Shown here one piece after another: positions 45,253-57,054 of a stretch of 64,000 nucleotides of DNA. Location of the stretch: the NCBI GenBank assembly GCA_963920635.1, contig OY987301.1, positions 12,554,501 to 12,618,500 of the forward strand, read 5' to 3'. Source of the DNA: Pseudeuparius sepicola (taxonomy: Eukaryota > Arthropoda > Insecta > Coleoptera > Anthribidae). Both the position numbers and the translations under genes were made by a program. The notes beneath the pieces were generated by a model. It saw nothing but the letters and a program-made list of their open reading frames with translations. It was not told where the DNA came from and did no database searches. Each line of letters opens with the position of its first letter. Position 1 is the stretch's first letter.

Positions 45253-47080
45253 ACTCGAATGGACGGACCGCGTTATCCAGACAGCCATGGCTTTCCCCGC
45301 CGCTGCCCGCTTGATTTGCACCGTGCTTATTTGTGAACCGGTTCAATTGAAATTGCGGAATAAATCAAATTCGAACAGGTAGAAATTCGCGTTAATAGAG
45401 ATACGGCCGGCACGCAGGCACGGTGTGTTACGCGTGAACACGTGCTTTCTAAGAGGTTTGAGCTTTGGCCAGGGCTGTTGTTGTACAACCTATTAACTGT
45501 TTGATATACGGCCGAGGTGTTTATTTTTTCGCGTGATTTGCTATGGGCAGGTACCTGCGTTCCATGGTCATTAGTTCTGCTGCAGTTACTAATAATGTTG
45601 TCGTATTGAGCTCTACGCAGATTCCTCATTAAATTATTCTAGAAAAATTGTTTAATAGATACAAAGAGATGAAGATTAACTATAGTGAAGCATACTAAGT
45701 TTTAAAATAAAACGCACCTTTGCTTTAAACACGGATTTACCTACATTTGTTTCCAACAACCAAGGCACAAATAAAAAAAAATAAAGAAGTTACCTGATAT
45801 AGGTATATTTTTTATTTTTGAGAGTAACGTCTACAATTTTGTTTACTGGAAATACTACACTCATGGACAACATAGAGGCATATTTTAAAATTTTCATATA
45901 TTAATAGTATGCAACGAGCATTTAATGATAGTTATTAAGATATGAGTTTGAGAATATGAGTTGCATAGGTAGGTACATAGGTATTTCAATTTTCAATATA
46001 ATTTTAAGAGCAGAATGTAGCGATAATAAAAAATAAAAAAGCGGTGTGGCCTATGGGATTTGAAGCACTGACCAACGATTTAGTAATAATTGATTGCACT
46101 CTCACTATCGCACATTTTCAAATGTAGTTAACCTAATTACTTTGATCGAAATGAGGCTATAGCTGTACCAAAAAGTTACTATATAAGTCATTTTTGACAA
46201 GTGTGATAAAAAATCTAATAAAATTTTGTGCAAGATAGTAAATTATAATAATATGTATATTCGTTTTCCCCTATCCATAACGCTTTTCGATTTATAAACT
46301 TTTGAAAACTGTTATTTTTTCAAAAATAACTTTCACACTACGGTATTGGACACAAAAAAGTTGTGGCACGTTTAAGAAACTCTACTAAGTACCTCCCAAA
46401 TGTATCGCATATTAGAATGCATGCTGTCGAAGTTCAACGTTCAAAGAGCACCATTTTTTCGTATAATACCCTTAGATTTCATAATTTTGCAAGAAGTCGT
46501 GGAAAAAAAGCACACACAAAATTGCGGTATTTATAACACCTTGACCTTCCCATTTCGGTGGGACGTCTATGATGAAGACAGTCAAACTATCTCTACCTCA
46601 GTAAATGTCAAATCTCACAGGTATTTATATCATATCACATACTAAATTTCATAATTTTATCTTTGTTCATTCTGGAAATATAAAAAAGGTTGCAAAACTG
46701 TCAATTTTTATAGGAACTTTGTTCATTTTTTTGGGTCGCAGATCGCCCTGGCAAATTATGGCAGGTTAATTTCGGGCCACCCTGCATTGATTTTGCTTAA
46801 AACATTTTCTCATAATATTTATTATTTTTCAATACCGAACAAAAAATACGATGCGTTTGTTTATTAAAATGCTCCACAGCTATTTTTTTTTTTCAGAAAT
46901 TTGAAGTCAAATAGTTTTTTCTCTTTTTTCTCTACGGCTTTGAGTTTGGCATAATTTGCAATAATGAAAATTTTATATTTCTAGCTAGGTGACTTCAAAG
47001 AGATCGAGTATTGATATAGAATTTTGGTAGATACCAAATTTTCTGGTAGGACATTTTTCCTCTCGGATTCTATTATAATA
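45253..47080. other. No gene; possible tRNA relic listed separately
   Basis: Short frames only. Confidence 0.4.
46038..46113 (-). ncRNA. Possible tRNA-derived relic (SINE-like)
   Basis: The minus strand holds GCTTCAAATCC, one base off a Pol III B box, and downstream a T-rich run (TTTTTTATTTTTTATT). The A-box side (GATAGTGAGAGTGC) is weak and the stems do not close well. Without a second copy in the window this stays tentative. Confidence 0.25.
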
Positions 47081-48003
47081 CAGGGTGATTCAGTTTCATT
47101 CTGCAACACTTCAAAAGGTGATAGAAAACCAAAAAATAACCGCACTTTCTTGTATAAACTATATCATTTTAAGGGCTTATAAAAAAGTTACAGGGAGTTA
47201 AAGTTGTAAGAAATATGTGGAATATATTGAATATTTACCAAACTAGTTGAGATATTTAAGTCCTATTTGGTACACGTTCTAACGGCATGGGTTAGCATAA
47301 AACCTGTTAATATCAAACACCTTGAACAACCAGTGGCGTAGAAGTGTGTAATTAGTGTAATTGTTTTTAGAAAAAAAATGAACCACCTTGTATAGCAATA
47401 AAATGTATTCAATTTCTTATGTAAATTTTCATTGTAAACAAAAACGTTCTTTTAGCATTTTTTTCATATGTGTCATGGTTTCATAGCAAATTTTCGAATT
47501 ATTTCGGGGTTACTCTATTTAAAGTAAGAAACACATTTTTTCTGCTTTGAGTGTTACTTATGGAGCGAAGTTTTAAGTTAATTTTTCAGAAGTACGCCGA
47601 AATAATTCGAAAAAATCAAATTTGCTATGAAACCATGACACATATAAGAACGTTTTTGTTTCAAATTAAAATTTAGATAAGAAAGAAAGATATAAAGTGG
47701 TTCATTTTTTTTTCTAAAAACAATTATACTAATTACCTACTTCTAAGCCACTGGTTGTTCAAGGTGTTTGATATTAACAGGTTTTATGCTAACCCATGCC
47801 GTTATAACGTGTACCAAATATGACTTAAATATCTCAACTAGTTTGGTAAATATTCAATAAAGACCACATTTTTCTTAAAACTTTAACACCCTGTAACTTT
47901 TTAATTAGGCCTTAAAATGATATAGTTTATAAAAGAAAGTGCGGTAATTTTTTGATTTTCTATCACCTGTTGAAGTGTCGCAGAATAAAACTGAATCACC
48001 CTG
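47081..48003. mobile_element. CAGGGTGATTCAG inverted-repeat element, 923 bp
   Basis: Ends CAGGGTGATTCAGTTTCATT and AATGAAACTGAATCACCCTG-type inverse. The arms are about 420 bp with clear mirror lines (ATCAAACACCTTGAACAACC; CATGGTTTCATAGCAAATTT). TA is present at the left flank only. Confidence 0.8.
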
Positions 48004-48079
48004 TTTGTCAAGGTGTACTCAATCTAAATATTTTGTGTACCCTTCAACCGTCACCCTTCCTGTCCCCGCCATTGTCCCC

Positions 48080-48480
48080 GGCCAACCCTGACCTTTTCCC
48101 CGTTAACCAACCACCGAAAACGGCACCGGAACCACACCGTCTTGGGCACGGCGGCGGTTCAAAGTGTTCGTTCGCCGAACGGTCGCGGCGGGCCGTGGCA
48201 GTTGCGGCGCAACCTCGCGTTCAGCTGTTTCGCGCGCGGCTATCCCTGATGTAACCGCTTTTTCAGTGGTCGCTGAAATAGCCGATCTAGCGGGCCGGGG
48301 AACCACCGGAAAAAAAAAACGCGGGAGGTTCCGTTGCTATGACGTTTTGAGCGCGTTTGTTTGCGGGCGACAGACAAATGACTGAAAGAGTCGGGGACGG
48401 GGGAATGAATGCTCGGGTGTTAATCTGTGCAGGGATTTCGGTAGACCGGAAATTTTGTAGGCGGTAGGAGGGTGAGACAT
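48080..48480. promoter_or_regulatory. CpG-rich region, candidate promoter or non-coding first exon
   Basis: GC and CG density rise sharply against the surroundings (GGCACGGCGGCGG; GGTCGCGGCGGGCCGTGG). Open frames occur on both strands (73 and 67 codons, neither ATG-supported on the plus side), which fits high GC better than coding. Donor-like GTGAGA follows at 48472. By analogy with 27.2-27.65 kb it may be another promoter of the plus-strand gene. Confidence 0.35.
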
Positions 48481-49326
48481 ATTTTAATGTCGGAACTTTT
48501 ATATAAACCTCTACAGGATGTTAAAATTTATTAAAGAACAATGATTGTTTATTAATACGTTTTTTTAGTTATCGTCCATTATATTCTTTAACATAAAGAT
48601 CCAAATAGGAAAGTTGATGGTTTCTTAAATTTAGTGGCAGTGTATTCCTTTAATCTTCAATAATATTGTAATACATACCTACATAATATGCTATTTTACA
48701 ACTTTGTTAGAGAAGAAATCTAGTTTCTGTTTTCCGGCCAATTTGAGCAAATTTACGTCACAATAGTTTTCTCGATTTTGGTGCTATGTAAGGACGCTTC
48801 TTCTTCTTCCTTAGACAAACAAACAGTGCGAGTCTTCTTCCAATAATGTAGTTGTTTTTAGAGATACTGAAGTTGCCGTTTTTGGGACACTAGTCTACTT
48901 TTTCATAAAAAGGAACGCCCCCGTAAACAGAATTTTCATAATAATAATTTATACCCTGATTAAATCTGACAACTAAGCTAACTAACCTTGATGAGAGTTT
49001 AGTTGTGCTGTCAGATGAAAGATATTTTACATTGTAAAATTATTTTATGAATTATTTTTCTCCTTAGCCAATAAGCTTTCGGAAACTATTGTGACAGTAA
49101 AAACTCACTTGAAGAATGAAGATTTAAAAAATCAACATTTTATTTTTAAATTTATAAAACTACCTATAGGTAGTTATTTAGTGATATCTACTTCCTATAT
49201 CCAAGAATTATTATTTTATTTCGAAATTAATAAATTCAGTTATAGCATTGAGTAAAGATCCTTTACTCAATGGTTACAGGAAACTTCCATATTGTAAGCA
49301 ACAAGAACCTGTACCTCGCATATACA

Positions 49327-49800
49327 GTGTGTCCACGGATAGAGTTCACGTAGGGTGTAAATGACAAAAAAATTTCGAGTTGAAATTTGAGCTTCTGGGG
49401 ATCAGCCCTGCTTGGTTTTAAACTAATTTGTGACATAATTTCACTTTCGAAAAATCATGTATGCCTTGGAAATTTTGAAAAATCTAATTTTCCACATCAG
49501 TAAAGTGCCCTTTCTGTAGGTTTTACGACAAAATGTTATTAAGGAAACTTGTTTAGAATGAAGAACTGAGTAGGTTTGCGAAATTTCGAAAGTCTAGGCC
49601 TACTTTGATTTTTTGGTATTTTTTCCCACTTTTCTTCAGAAAAGTGCACTTTGGGTAGCTTTCACATTAAAATGTTATTAAAAAAACTTGTTCACAATGA
49701 AAAACTGGATAGGTGTGAAAGAATTTCAAAAGCCTAGGTATACTTTGATTTTTTTTCTGCTAAAAAATTTAAAACGCATAAAAATAGAAGAAGCTAGCTA
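49327..49800. repeat. CAGTGTGTCC-type repeat with two internal direct copies of about 115 bp
   Basis: AAGTGCCCTTTCTGTAGG to TACTTTGATTTTTTG (about 49503-49615) recurs diverged at about 49643-49755 (AAGTGCACTTTGGGTAGC onwards), period about 140 bp. The first part matches the 42.3-kb element in inverted sense. Confidence 0.6.
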
Positions 49801-51659
49801 CCATTAGGTCCACCATTAAATATTTTGGTAAACCTGTTTACATAGTGATTTAGTCACTGAAGAGCGAAAAAACCCAATTACCATAAGTGTTATCAACAAT
49901 ATTTAATATTTTATATACAACCATGCGGTATCTTTCCAATAATTCAGAGACCATAGGCGTGCGCGATGCGCATGCAGTAATAAGTTTTCAATTTTAAATT
50001 ATAATTCAAAATTTGCTTGCCACAGGTTGATTTACATATTGTTGTTTTCCCACTTGAATATTGTGCAAAGTACACTATGTGCAATTTATGGACAGTTATT
50101 GTTCTTATGGTTGTTATTGTAATTAAAAAATATAAGTCTAGGATTAAAAACAGAGTTTATATTATTATATGTAATAAGGTTAGCTACTCAACTACCGCTT
50201 GTCCGACTATAGCAACACTTGACGTTTGTTTTATTTTTTTACTCATAATAAATAATGCTTTCTTCTCTTCTGCGAAACTGTATACTTACTCGTGCTTCCG
50301 GTACTGTATTAAATTGTTTACTATTTGTATAAGTTAGATTATTTACAAACAATGGGAATTATATTTTTCTTTCTCTCACGACGGCTCCACTTTTCCTAAG
50401 CCCAAACAATAATTTACTTATGTAAATGAGTCGTGCGTATGCAAAAATGACAATTAGGACCGTTTAGTTGTCGTTCTTCCTTGAAATTTATTACTTCCAA
50501 GATGATTGCTGCAACGGAGCGGCTCATTGTTTTCAGTTTTTCCACGACCGAAACTGGTGAAATTCAGCCAGAAAATTACCATATATAATGCTGGCCAATT
50601 TGCCAATTCCCTACATATTATTTCACATGGGAAATCTGACACCAGAATAATAAAGCAGTATAAGACAGGCGCAAATGATCTAGGTGTTTCTATTATTTTT
50701 CTTTATTTATAAATTCTTTAGCAAAAAACCATATTTTAGAACCCAAAAATGTCGATCGTGTTGCGTAACAGCGATGGATGCGGTTCTGGGAAATGTTTTG
50801 AACAGATTTAGTGTATATTGTTCTTGGAAGACAATAGGTGTTCTCCTGAAGTGTGAAATGGAAATAAAGCGATTGTGCAAAACGTTTTAAATTTTTTCTC
50901 GGATGTTATGTATGTCGACATCGAGGAAGGTGAGTTTGATTTAATTTAAATAATTTTTAAATTTTAGAGCATGCATGAAACAAGCTGGAAAATGCCTTTC
51001 TTCGTCTGATTTTTGTCACTAAAATATAATTTCGAAGAAATATGTGGTACATATTTTCAACTTCAACTGATAAAAATAGACTAGGCTTGCAGAACCTATT
51101 TCACTTTTAAACTTGATTATTTTATTCGCAATGCGTGATATACCTCCTTCATGCTAAAAATTGATGAGTATAGTTAGCTATGCCGTTGTGAATAGGTCAT
51201 GGTTATCGTTTAAGTTTACCGTTCTATTTACATTTACATTCTGTACATAAAAAATAAATAGATACCTAGCTGAAGTGAGTACCGCTATTTTGATTTTTCT
51301 GAAGCGTTAGAAAATTTACTTGGATAACTTTAGCATTGCGTATAGTACGGTGAGCAGAGCGAATGCTTTTATTAGACGATCAAATTATTTTGGCAAGGCA
51401 AATGCTCCATATCTATTTTTAAAGTTAATAGAAAAATACTCTGCTCGATAGCATAATAAAATTTAAAGAGACAGCATTGAGTAACAATGGGTACCACTGA
51501 ATTCTCCCCTCAAATTTTTCATTCACAATATGATACTGTAATCTTTACACTGCTAGCGAAAAGAGGAAGCCCTAAGCAGATACTTAGTGTTTATTGGGTA
51601 AAAATTTACTTAGTACCGTCCTGCATTTCGCATAGTGCGTCTGTCGGTTCACCTTAGCC
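49801..51659. other. No supported gene
   Basis: A 106-codon plus-strand frame at 50017-50337 is hydrophobic and lacks motifs; its start is not convincing. Confidence 0.4.
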
Positions 51660-51722
51660 TTGACATAACCAAAGTCTAGAGAATAGTATTCTCTAGAGAA
51701 TAGTATTCTCTAGACTTTGACA
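51660..51722. repeat. Palindromic cluster of TATTCTCTAGACTTTGA motifs
   Basis: AAAGTCTAGAGAATA, GTATTCTCTAGAGAATA and GTATTCTCTAGACTTTGA stand head to head. The single motif AGTATTCTCTAGACTTTGAT also occurs at 11840-11860 and about 58898-58918, always next to unrelated repeats. Confidence 0.65.
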
Positions 51723-51979
51723 TAACTTTCGGTACGCCGTATTAGTCGTTTTCTTCCTTCTCCCCTCTATTCTTGTGGTTCTGATTAGCTTTTAATAGTT
51801 CTAGTCGTCAAGTTTTATCCTGGCATACTTGAATCACCCTGTAGTATTAATGACGTGACTTTGGAATAAACTTTTTATTGCGAATATGGTGTTTAATTTG
51901 TAGAGATTCTAATTATAATAACAATTAAAAATAACAATAACAAAGAAAAACCAAATAACAACTAAAAATAAATCCAACG

Positions 51980-52373
51980 AATGACGTCAAAACCTATAGA
52001 CGTGGTGCCGTGGTGCCCCATTGTTAAAATGCCCTTTATTTTGATCCCAAGATTAAATATATCCATACTACTCTAAAAACATGCTACAAAGACAGAAAGA
52101 CAACCATCAACCAACTATACACCCGGTGATTCCCGGTTATAGTTCCTCCAGAATCACACTTAGATATCGCATGTTTTTTCTTGTTTGGGGGCGCCGGAAG
52201 CATCGGAACCTCACCTGAAGACTCGGGGGATGGTCTAACGACGCCAGCCTCCGAGCCCAGAGTCGAAATAAGTTCGCTACGGTTCGACAAAAAGGGGCAA
52301 TTTCTGACAATCTAGCGACATTTTCGGAATAATTTAATGGAGCGCTTAGATTGTGATTAGTTCTGGGCGTCAA
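51980..52373. repeat. TGACGTCA-ended interspersed repeat, copy 2 (inverted relative to 12.9 kb)
   Basis: Longer of the two copies, including the roughly 118 bp missing at 12.9 kb. It directly precedes the foldback 52401-53220, and a TATAGGTTCTGACGTCATT line after that foldback (53226) suggests the foldback sits inside, or at the edge of, one element. Confidence 0.7.
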
Positions 52374-52400
52374 GCGTTTATCAAAACAAACCTGTCTATT

Positions 52401-53220
52401 AGACCGGGAGATAGTGACAGTTTTTTGGGCGTGATTTTACTCAGTATGCCTTGCAAAGGGCATTATGTGGCACATATTCTCACAATAATAAGGTATGAAT
52501 CAGAGAGTCATCCTGATGGGTTCTTCATGTGAAAAACTGAGTTTTCAATTATTCGAAAAATATGCGTTTTGATATGATTTTATACAGGCTGCCATGTTTT
52601 TTATAATGAAGTTCAAATAGAAAAAGGGCTATTATTGCCACGTGATCTTGTATTTTAATAATTAATTTTTCCACGTTTCTGAACAGGCTGCCAATGAGAA
52701 GTATGCAAGTTCTTATTATGAAAATGCTGAAAAAGGGATGGCATACCTTCGCGCATGTCCAAGTACTGTTTAAATTGAATGTTATTTAATCATTTAAACG
52801 AGTTATTCGATGTAAAGTGTACTTGGACATGCGCGAAAGGTATGCCATCCTTTTTTCAGCATTTTCATAATAAGAACTTGCACACTTCTCATTGGCAGCC
52901 TGTTCAGAAACGTGGAAAAATTAATTATTAAAATACAAGATCACGTGGCAATAATAGCCCTTTGGGCCAACCCTAACGGTATGCCTATGGTTTTTCGATG
53001 AATTTTCTATTTGAACTTCATTATAAAAAAACATGGCAGCCTGTATAAAATCATATCAAAACGCATATTTTTCGAATAATTGAAAACTCAGTTTTTCACA
53101 TGAAGAACCCAGGATGACTTTCTGATTCATACCTTATTATTGTGAGAATATGTGCCACATAATGCCCTTTGAAGGCATACTGAGTAAAATCACGTCCAAA
53201 AATCTGTCACTATCCCGGTC
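52401..53220. mobile_element. AGACCGGGAGATAGTGACAG foldback element, copy 2
   Basis: Same termini and inner lines as copy 1 at 10892-11717, with arms of about 400 bp. Both ends keep the GTGATTTTACTCAGTATGCC segment. Arms agree closely, with short indels. Confidence 0.8.
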
Positions 53221-53249
53221 CATATAGGTTCTGACGTCATTGAGTCCAA

Positions 53250-53913
53250 CACATTTAACTAATTTATCAAATTTGTTCAAAATGCGCGAACGTCCAGTTT
53301 ATATTTTGAATTTATCCATTTTTTTTTTAATCGGAAACATTGGTCTAGAATGTATTGACCAAATGCAACTAAAATCTTGGCAATTTTTCCTTGTTACCGC
53401 TCTAGAACCAGTAGCAAAACAAGTCCTGTGAACTTGGCTCTAGTTGACTCTCTCTAAAAATACTGTGGGCATCAATTTTGTTGCGTAACCTGGCCCAGCT
53501 CGACGCTTCATCTTAATAATAGCCCAGAGTGACGCACGGATTTCGGCGAAGATGTCAAGTGGTTCAAAACCGAAAGTGAAAATAAACAAAGACGACCGGA
53601 GCGCTCTATGAGATCATCGAGGTCCTTTTAGCGGACTTCCAAAAAATCGACATAATTGATGACCGCTGTAGTGCCGCCGTAAATTATAACAAAATCAAGT
53701 TGCCTCTCGAAATATTCGTTGGCTCTGCTTTTTGTTCGAGTCATTGGAGAAGTTTTAAGTCTTACGTAATCAAGTGATCGAATTGGGCCATAAAAATCTA
53801 TAGAGCACGGAGTTCAATACCAGCAACAACTTTGGCACAGTTCCGAGATCCGAAAGTTGACTAGAATTCAGAGTGACGCTTATATGTGTTATATTACCTT
53901 TGGTGCCTGTATA
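53250..53913. other. No supported gene
   Basis: ATGTCAAGTGGTTCAAAACC near 53551 opens only 19 codons and has no donor. Confidence 0.35.
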
Positions 53914-54747
53914 CAGTGTCACCATATGGGATTTTTTTAAATAGCTTTGGTTAGATCAAAAATGACATTAACACTTGTGGAAAAGCGATGTTTGTAAGCT
54001 GTCAAATTTGACATTTGTTGCAGAAAGGGTCGGAAAGTGGCATTTCTAAATCGAATTTGAAAAAAAAAAAGCCTAGGATGAAGTTGGGATTTTTTATATG
54101 TTTATCAAATAAAATATTTTTTACAAATCCTAAGTTTACTTAACTGGTACAATTTAATTTATTTGTGTAATACATACCGTCACGTGTCAGTTTCATGATA
54201 AATATTTTATTTACTTTCCATACTTCTAAAAACTGAAATTGCAAGCATAAAAAGTATTGACAAATAAATTTGTTTCATTTGACAGTTGCCATATTCTGCA
54301 CTTGTAGTTTAATTTTTAGAAATCATGGAAACCATTATTAATTTTTACTAACAATCAAAGTACCTGTTATATTCATAGATTCTCCAATAAAATGGCATAC
54401 TTGGCATCACTGATACCATTAGAGGAAAGAATCGGCCTCACTTTGGAAAGTATAATGCTGGGTCCCCTTACTTTAAATAGTCCCTGGTTAAAACAGTAAG
54501 TTGGCCATGGTAAACGTATTGCAAGTTTACACACGTACATAAAATCGCAGTAGAAACATCTTTTTCAAATAATTTTTTTCAAATTCGATTTAGAAACGCC
54601 TTTTTCCGACACTTTCTGCGATAAATGTCAAATATAACAGCTAATAAAGATCGATCGCTTGTCTACAACTGTTAATGTCATTTTTGCTCTAATTTGAAGC
54701 AAAAACTGTTCAGAACATCAAATTTTAACCAAAGCTAATTGACACTG
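53914..54747. mobile_element. TA-flanked CAGTGTCA inverted-repeat element with a unique centre
   Basis: Ends CAGTGTCACCATATGGG and, inverted, AGCTAATTGACACTG, with TA outside both. Arms (about 53914-54080 and 54560-54747) share CAAAAATGACATTAACA, TGTCAAATTTGACATTT and AATCGAATTTGAAAAA lines. The 480-bp centre is not inverted and contains the candidate exon 54392-54495. Confidence 0.7.
54392..54495 (+). CDS. Candidate first coding exon inside an inverted-repeat element
   Basis: An ATG in good context (ATAAAATGG) opens 34 codons of non-repetitive, protein-like sequence (MAYLASLIPLEERIGLTLES, then LGPLTLNSPWLKQ) that end at donor ACA|GTAAGT in phase 2. It lies in the unique centre of the TA-flanked element 53914-54747, not in its arms. 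Either the element captured a host exon or two related elements inserted on each side of a real host exon. No matching next exon was found within the following 600 bp. Not recognised. Confidence 0.4.
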
Positions 54748-54879
54748 TATGTGGGTATACCACTGCCCTGTGTGCGGCTTTTCTTTCTGTAACAAACCGC
54801 GATGATCTTAATTTATAAATATGGTAATTTCATCTGCTTCCTACGAGGCACCGTGTCATTCCAACTCTTCGTTATCTAG

Positions 54880-55122
54880 ATGAAACTACCGACAAATTGG
54901 CGTAGGCGTACGTTGCATAATCCTGACACCATTCATCGCATTCATGAATTTAAATTTGCTATTTTCTCAGTTTACGGTACACGAAACCCCGAGGCGGTAG
55001 ATTCAAATGATAACTATGTAAATAATGATAACTATGTAAATAATGCAAACGTTTCGTCAAAAAGATCGGGAAATCTGGACGTTTTAGAGATATTTCAAAA
55101 TGGAAGGTTGAAGGTGAAATGA
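54880..55122 (+). CDS. Unidentified 80-codon ATG-initiated ORF
   Basis: Opens with a true ATG (MKLPTNWRRRTLHNPDTIHR) and contains an in-frame 18-bp duplication giving NDNYVNNDNYVNN, then SGNLDVLEIFQNGRLKVK. It could instead be an exon entered at TTTTCTCAG (54970) in phase 1. No good phase-1 donor exists, so it does not join the cassette-exon set neatly. Chance is possible. Confidence 0.25.
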   Translation: MKLPTNWRRRTLHNPDTIHRIHEFKFAIFSVYGTRNPEAVDSNDNYVNNDNYVNNANVSSKRSGNLDVLEIFQNGRLKVK

Positions 55123-55907
55123 GCATATCCTCAAACAAAAACCAGGCATACTAAGTACAAAATAGTATTTTACGAAACCTAGTAGACAAAATATGTATAA
55201 CTATAGACAAATGTTTCTTATCAAATAAATAAACTTGTTTACACTTTGTAAATTTGCCGGAATTCCAACGTGCAAATTATACTATTCAAGAGATATACGA
55301 TAAATTATGTAATAAAAATATAGATTGTAAATTTGCCGACATTTTTAACCACGTAATATAATATTATTGTAGGGAGTTATTTGTGTCTCTATCATTCGTA
55401 AAATATGATCGCACTATCAACTGTTTCATGTGCCTCGTTTTTTCTGAGTTCATATATATTCGATGTTACAGGTATCGTTTTCTAGCAAGTGGGAAGTGAG
55501 TGCAAATATGTTGTTTTAACTCTAAATAGTTTATTAGTGTGATAATTTTAAACAATGGGACACGAAACGTACGTGGCATCTAAGAAAAACCGCCATTGAC
55601 AACGGAATCAGTCCCTGCGCAAATTTTTATTTGTTTTGACTGGGTATTTTGTAGGTAGGTACCTACATGGTGAATAATTACAATGCCATTTTATTTGTTA
55701 TTATTGGTCTAGTGTCTAGTTATACAGGGTGTTTTTTAATTGAATGTCAGTATTTAAGGGGGTGATTTTAGGAAGAAAACTTGATATGAACGTATGTACT
55801 AAACGTCTTTTGAGGTGGTTTAAATGAGTTTTTAATAATATCGGTATAATCATAATATTATTATGTAATAATATTCATTTATGAGCAGATTTAATATAAT
55901 AGTTATT
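55123..55907. other. No gene; CAGGGTGTTTTTTAATTGAA end at 55724
   Basis: One-ended repeat; nothing else. Confidence 0.4.
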
Positions 55908-56030
55908 TATGTACCAAGGCACTGAAGTTCAACTTTTTATGACTCATGTATAGTTTAGTTGCTGAGGCCTCTGGCCGAGGCAAATAAACCACATGAGTCA
56001 TAAAAAGAACTTCAGTGCCGAGGTACATAT
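55908..56030. repeat. 123-bp hairpin with GGCCTCTGGCC tip
   Basis: ATGTACCAAGGCACTGAAGT and TTTTTATGACTCATG pair with their inverses (CATGAGTCATAAAAAG, ACTTCAGTGCCGAGGTACAT). The tip is GAGGCCTCTGGCCGAGGC. Confidence 0.7.
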
Positions 56031-57054
56031 TATATTTTTCTTGAAATCGGAAAAAAAAAGTTTTATTAGGCAAGAAAATAATAATAAGGGATCACCCGTC
56101 CACGAACCGACTACGCGCGGCGTTGCTTGACTTTACCGATCGCTCTACCTAGGACAAGTATAATGATGTACGGCACCTTCTGACAGAAAAACCAAACTGC
56201 TGCTTCTTGTGCAGCCTACACAACCAATTTATTGATTTTCAAATTTACTAAAATATGTATTCTGAAGGATTGCGCTTCTATAGGAAACAATTTCGCAATG
56301 TGTACGAAAAGTTAAATGAGCCTTTATCGGCCGGGTTTTGAATATTTGGTCACTTTTGACGGGCGATTTCTCCGCGCCTGACGTTTGATGTTTACATCTC
56401 GCCAAGGCCTACTTATTGAAAAAAACGTACAATAATGGGCTACATTATTGTACGATTTCTGTGCTTTTAATGACGATTTTGGGACATTTTAATGCCGATT
56501 TCAAGAAAATAAATATATCTACATGGTGATATTTATTAACGATATGGTTTTTAGCTTAGACAAGGAAAGAGAGATGACGCCTAACAGCGCTCGCGGCCGT
56601 GTTACCGACTGCCACATCGCACGACAGGCCAGTGGCGTAGCGTGAAACTCGTTCTTAGCCAATATCACCAAAATGTTAAAAAATGAAAAGGTAGTTAATT
56701 TTGAGTTACATGTAATTTGAAATATTGGTGTTTATTTGCAGATAATTTTCCAAATCTAAAGCTAGTGTCAAGTGCTGAAATATATATATTTGCCGCGATT
56801 TCGAATCAATCAAAATAAAATAAATAATGCACGCCCATGGAAACCAGCCTATATTTTATGAAACTATCATAATCAATTAAGAAATTTTCAATAAAAATGA
56901 TGTTAAAAAAAATAATTATTTAGGTCCTATTTACAAACAAAACAATGCACTTTATCATACTAAAAGGTAGAAGGAATTTGAAGAAGTTATATTGAGAAAA
57001 AATAAAGTTCTAGGTTTTAGGGCATCTTTCAAAGGTAGCTTGTTAAATACTTAC
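56031..57054. other. No exon found; perfect hairpin at about 56428-56456
   Basis: CGTACAATAATG-GGCTA-CATTATTGTACG is a perfect 12-bp hairpin. If the THAP gene at 57.1 kb is real this is its first intron. A CAGTGGCGTAGCGTG motif at 56632 resembles hAT ends. Confidence 0.4.

Noticed and set aside
45175..45313. ATG-initiated ORF starting MASYDLRLPS with a donor-like GTAAAT
   Set aside because: The start codon and the donor both lie in the stem of the 72-bp foldback, so the frame is a by-product of that insert.
48103..48385. Overlapping frames on both strands of the CpG-rich region
   Set aside because: The plus-strand frame starts at GTG, the other lacks motifs; treated as non-coding.
50017..50337. 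106-codon hydrophobic frame
   Set aside because: AT-rich codon bias makes Ile/Phe/Leu/Tyr-rich chance frames common here; no motif or splice support.
54971..55114. Segment after TTTTCTCAG as another phase-1 cassette exon
   Set aside because: The acceptor and phase fit but no phase-1 donor exists before the stop; kept only as a low-confidence ORF.
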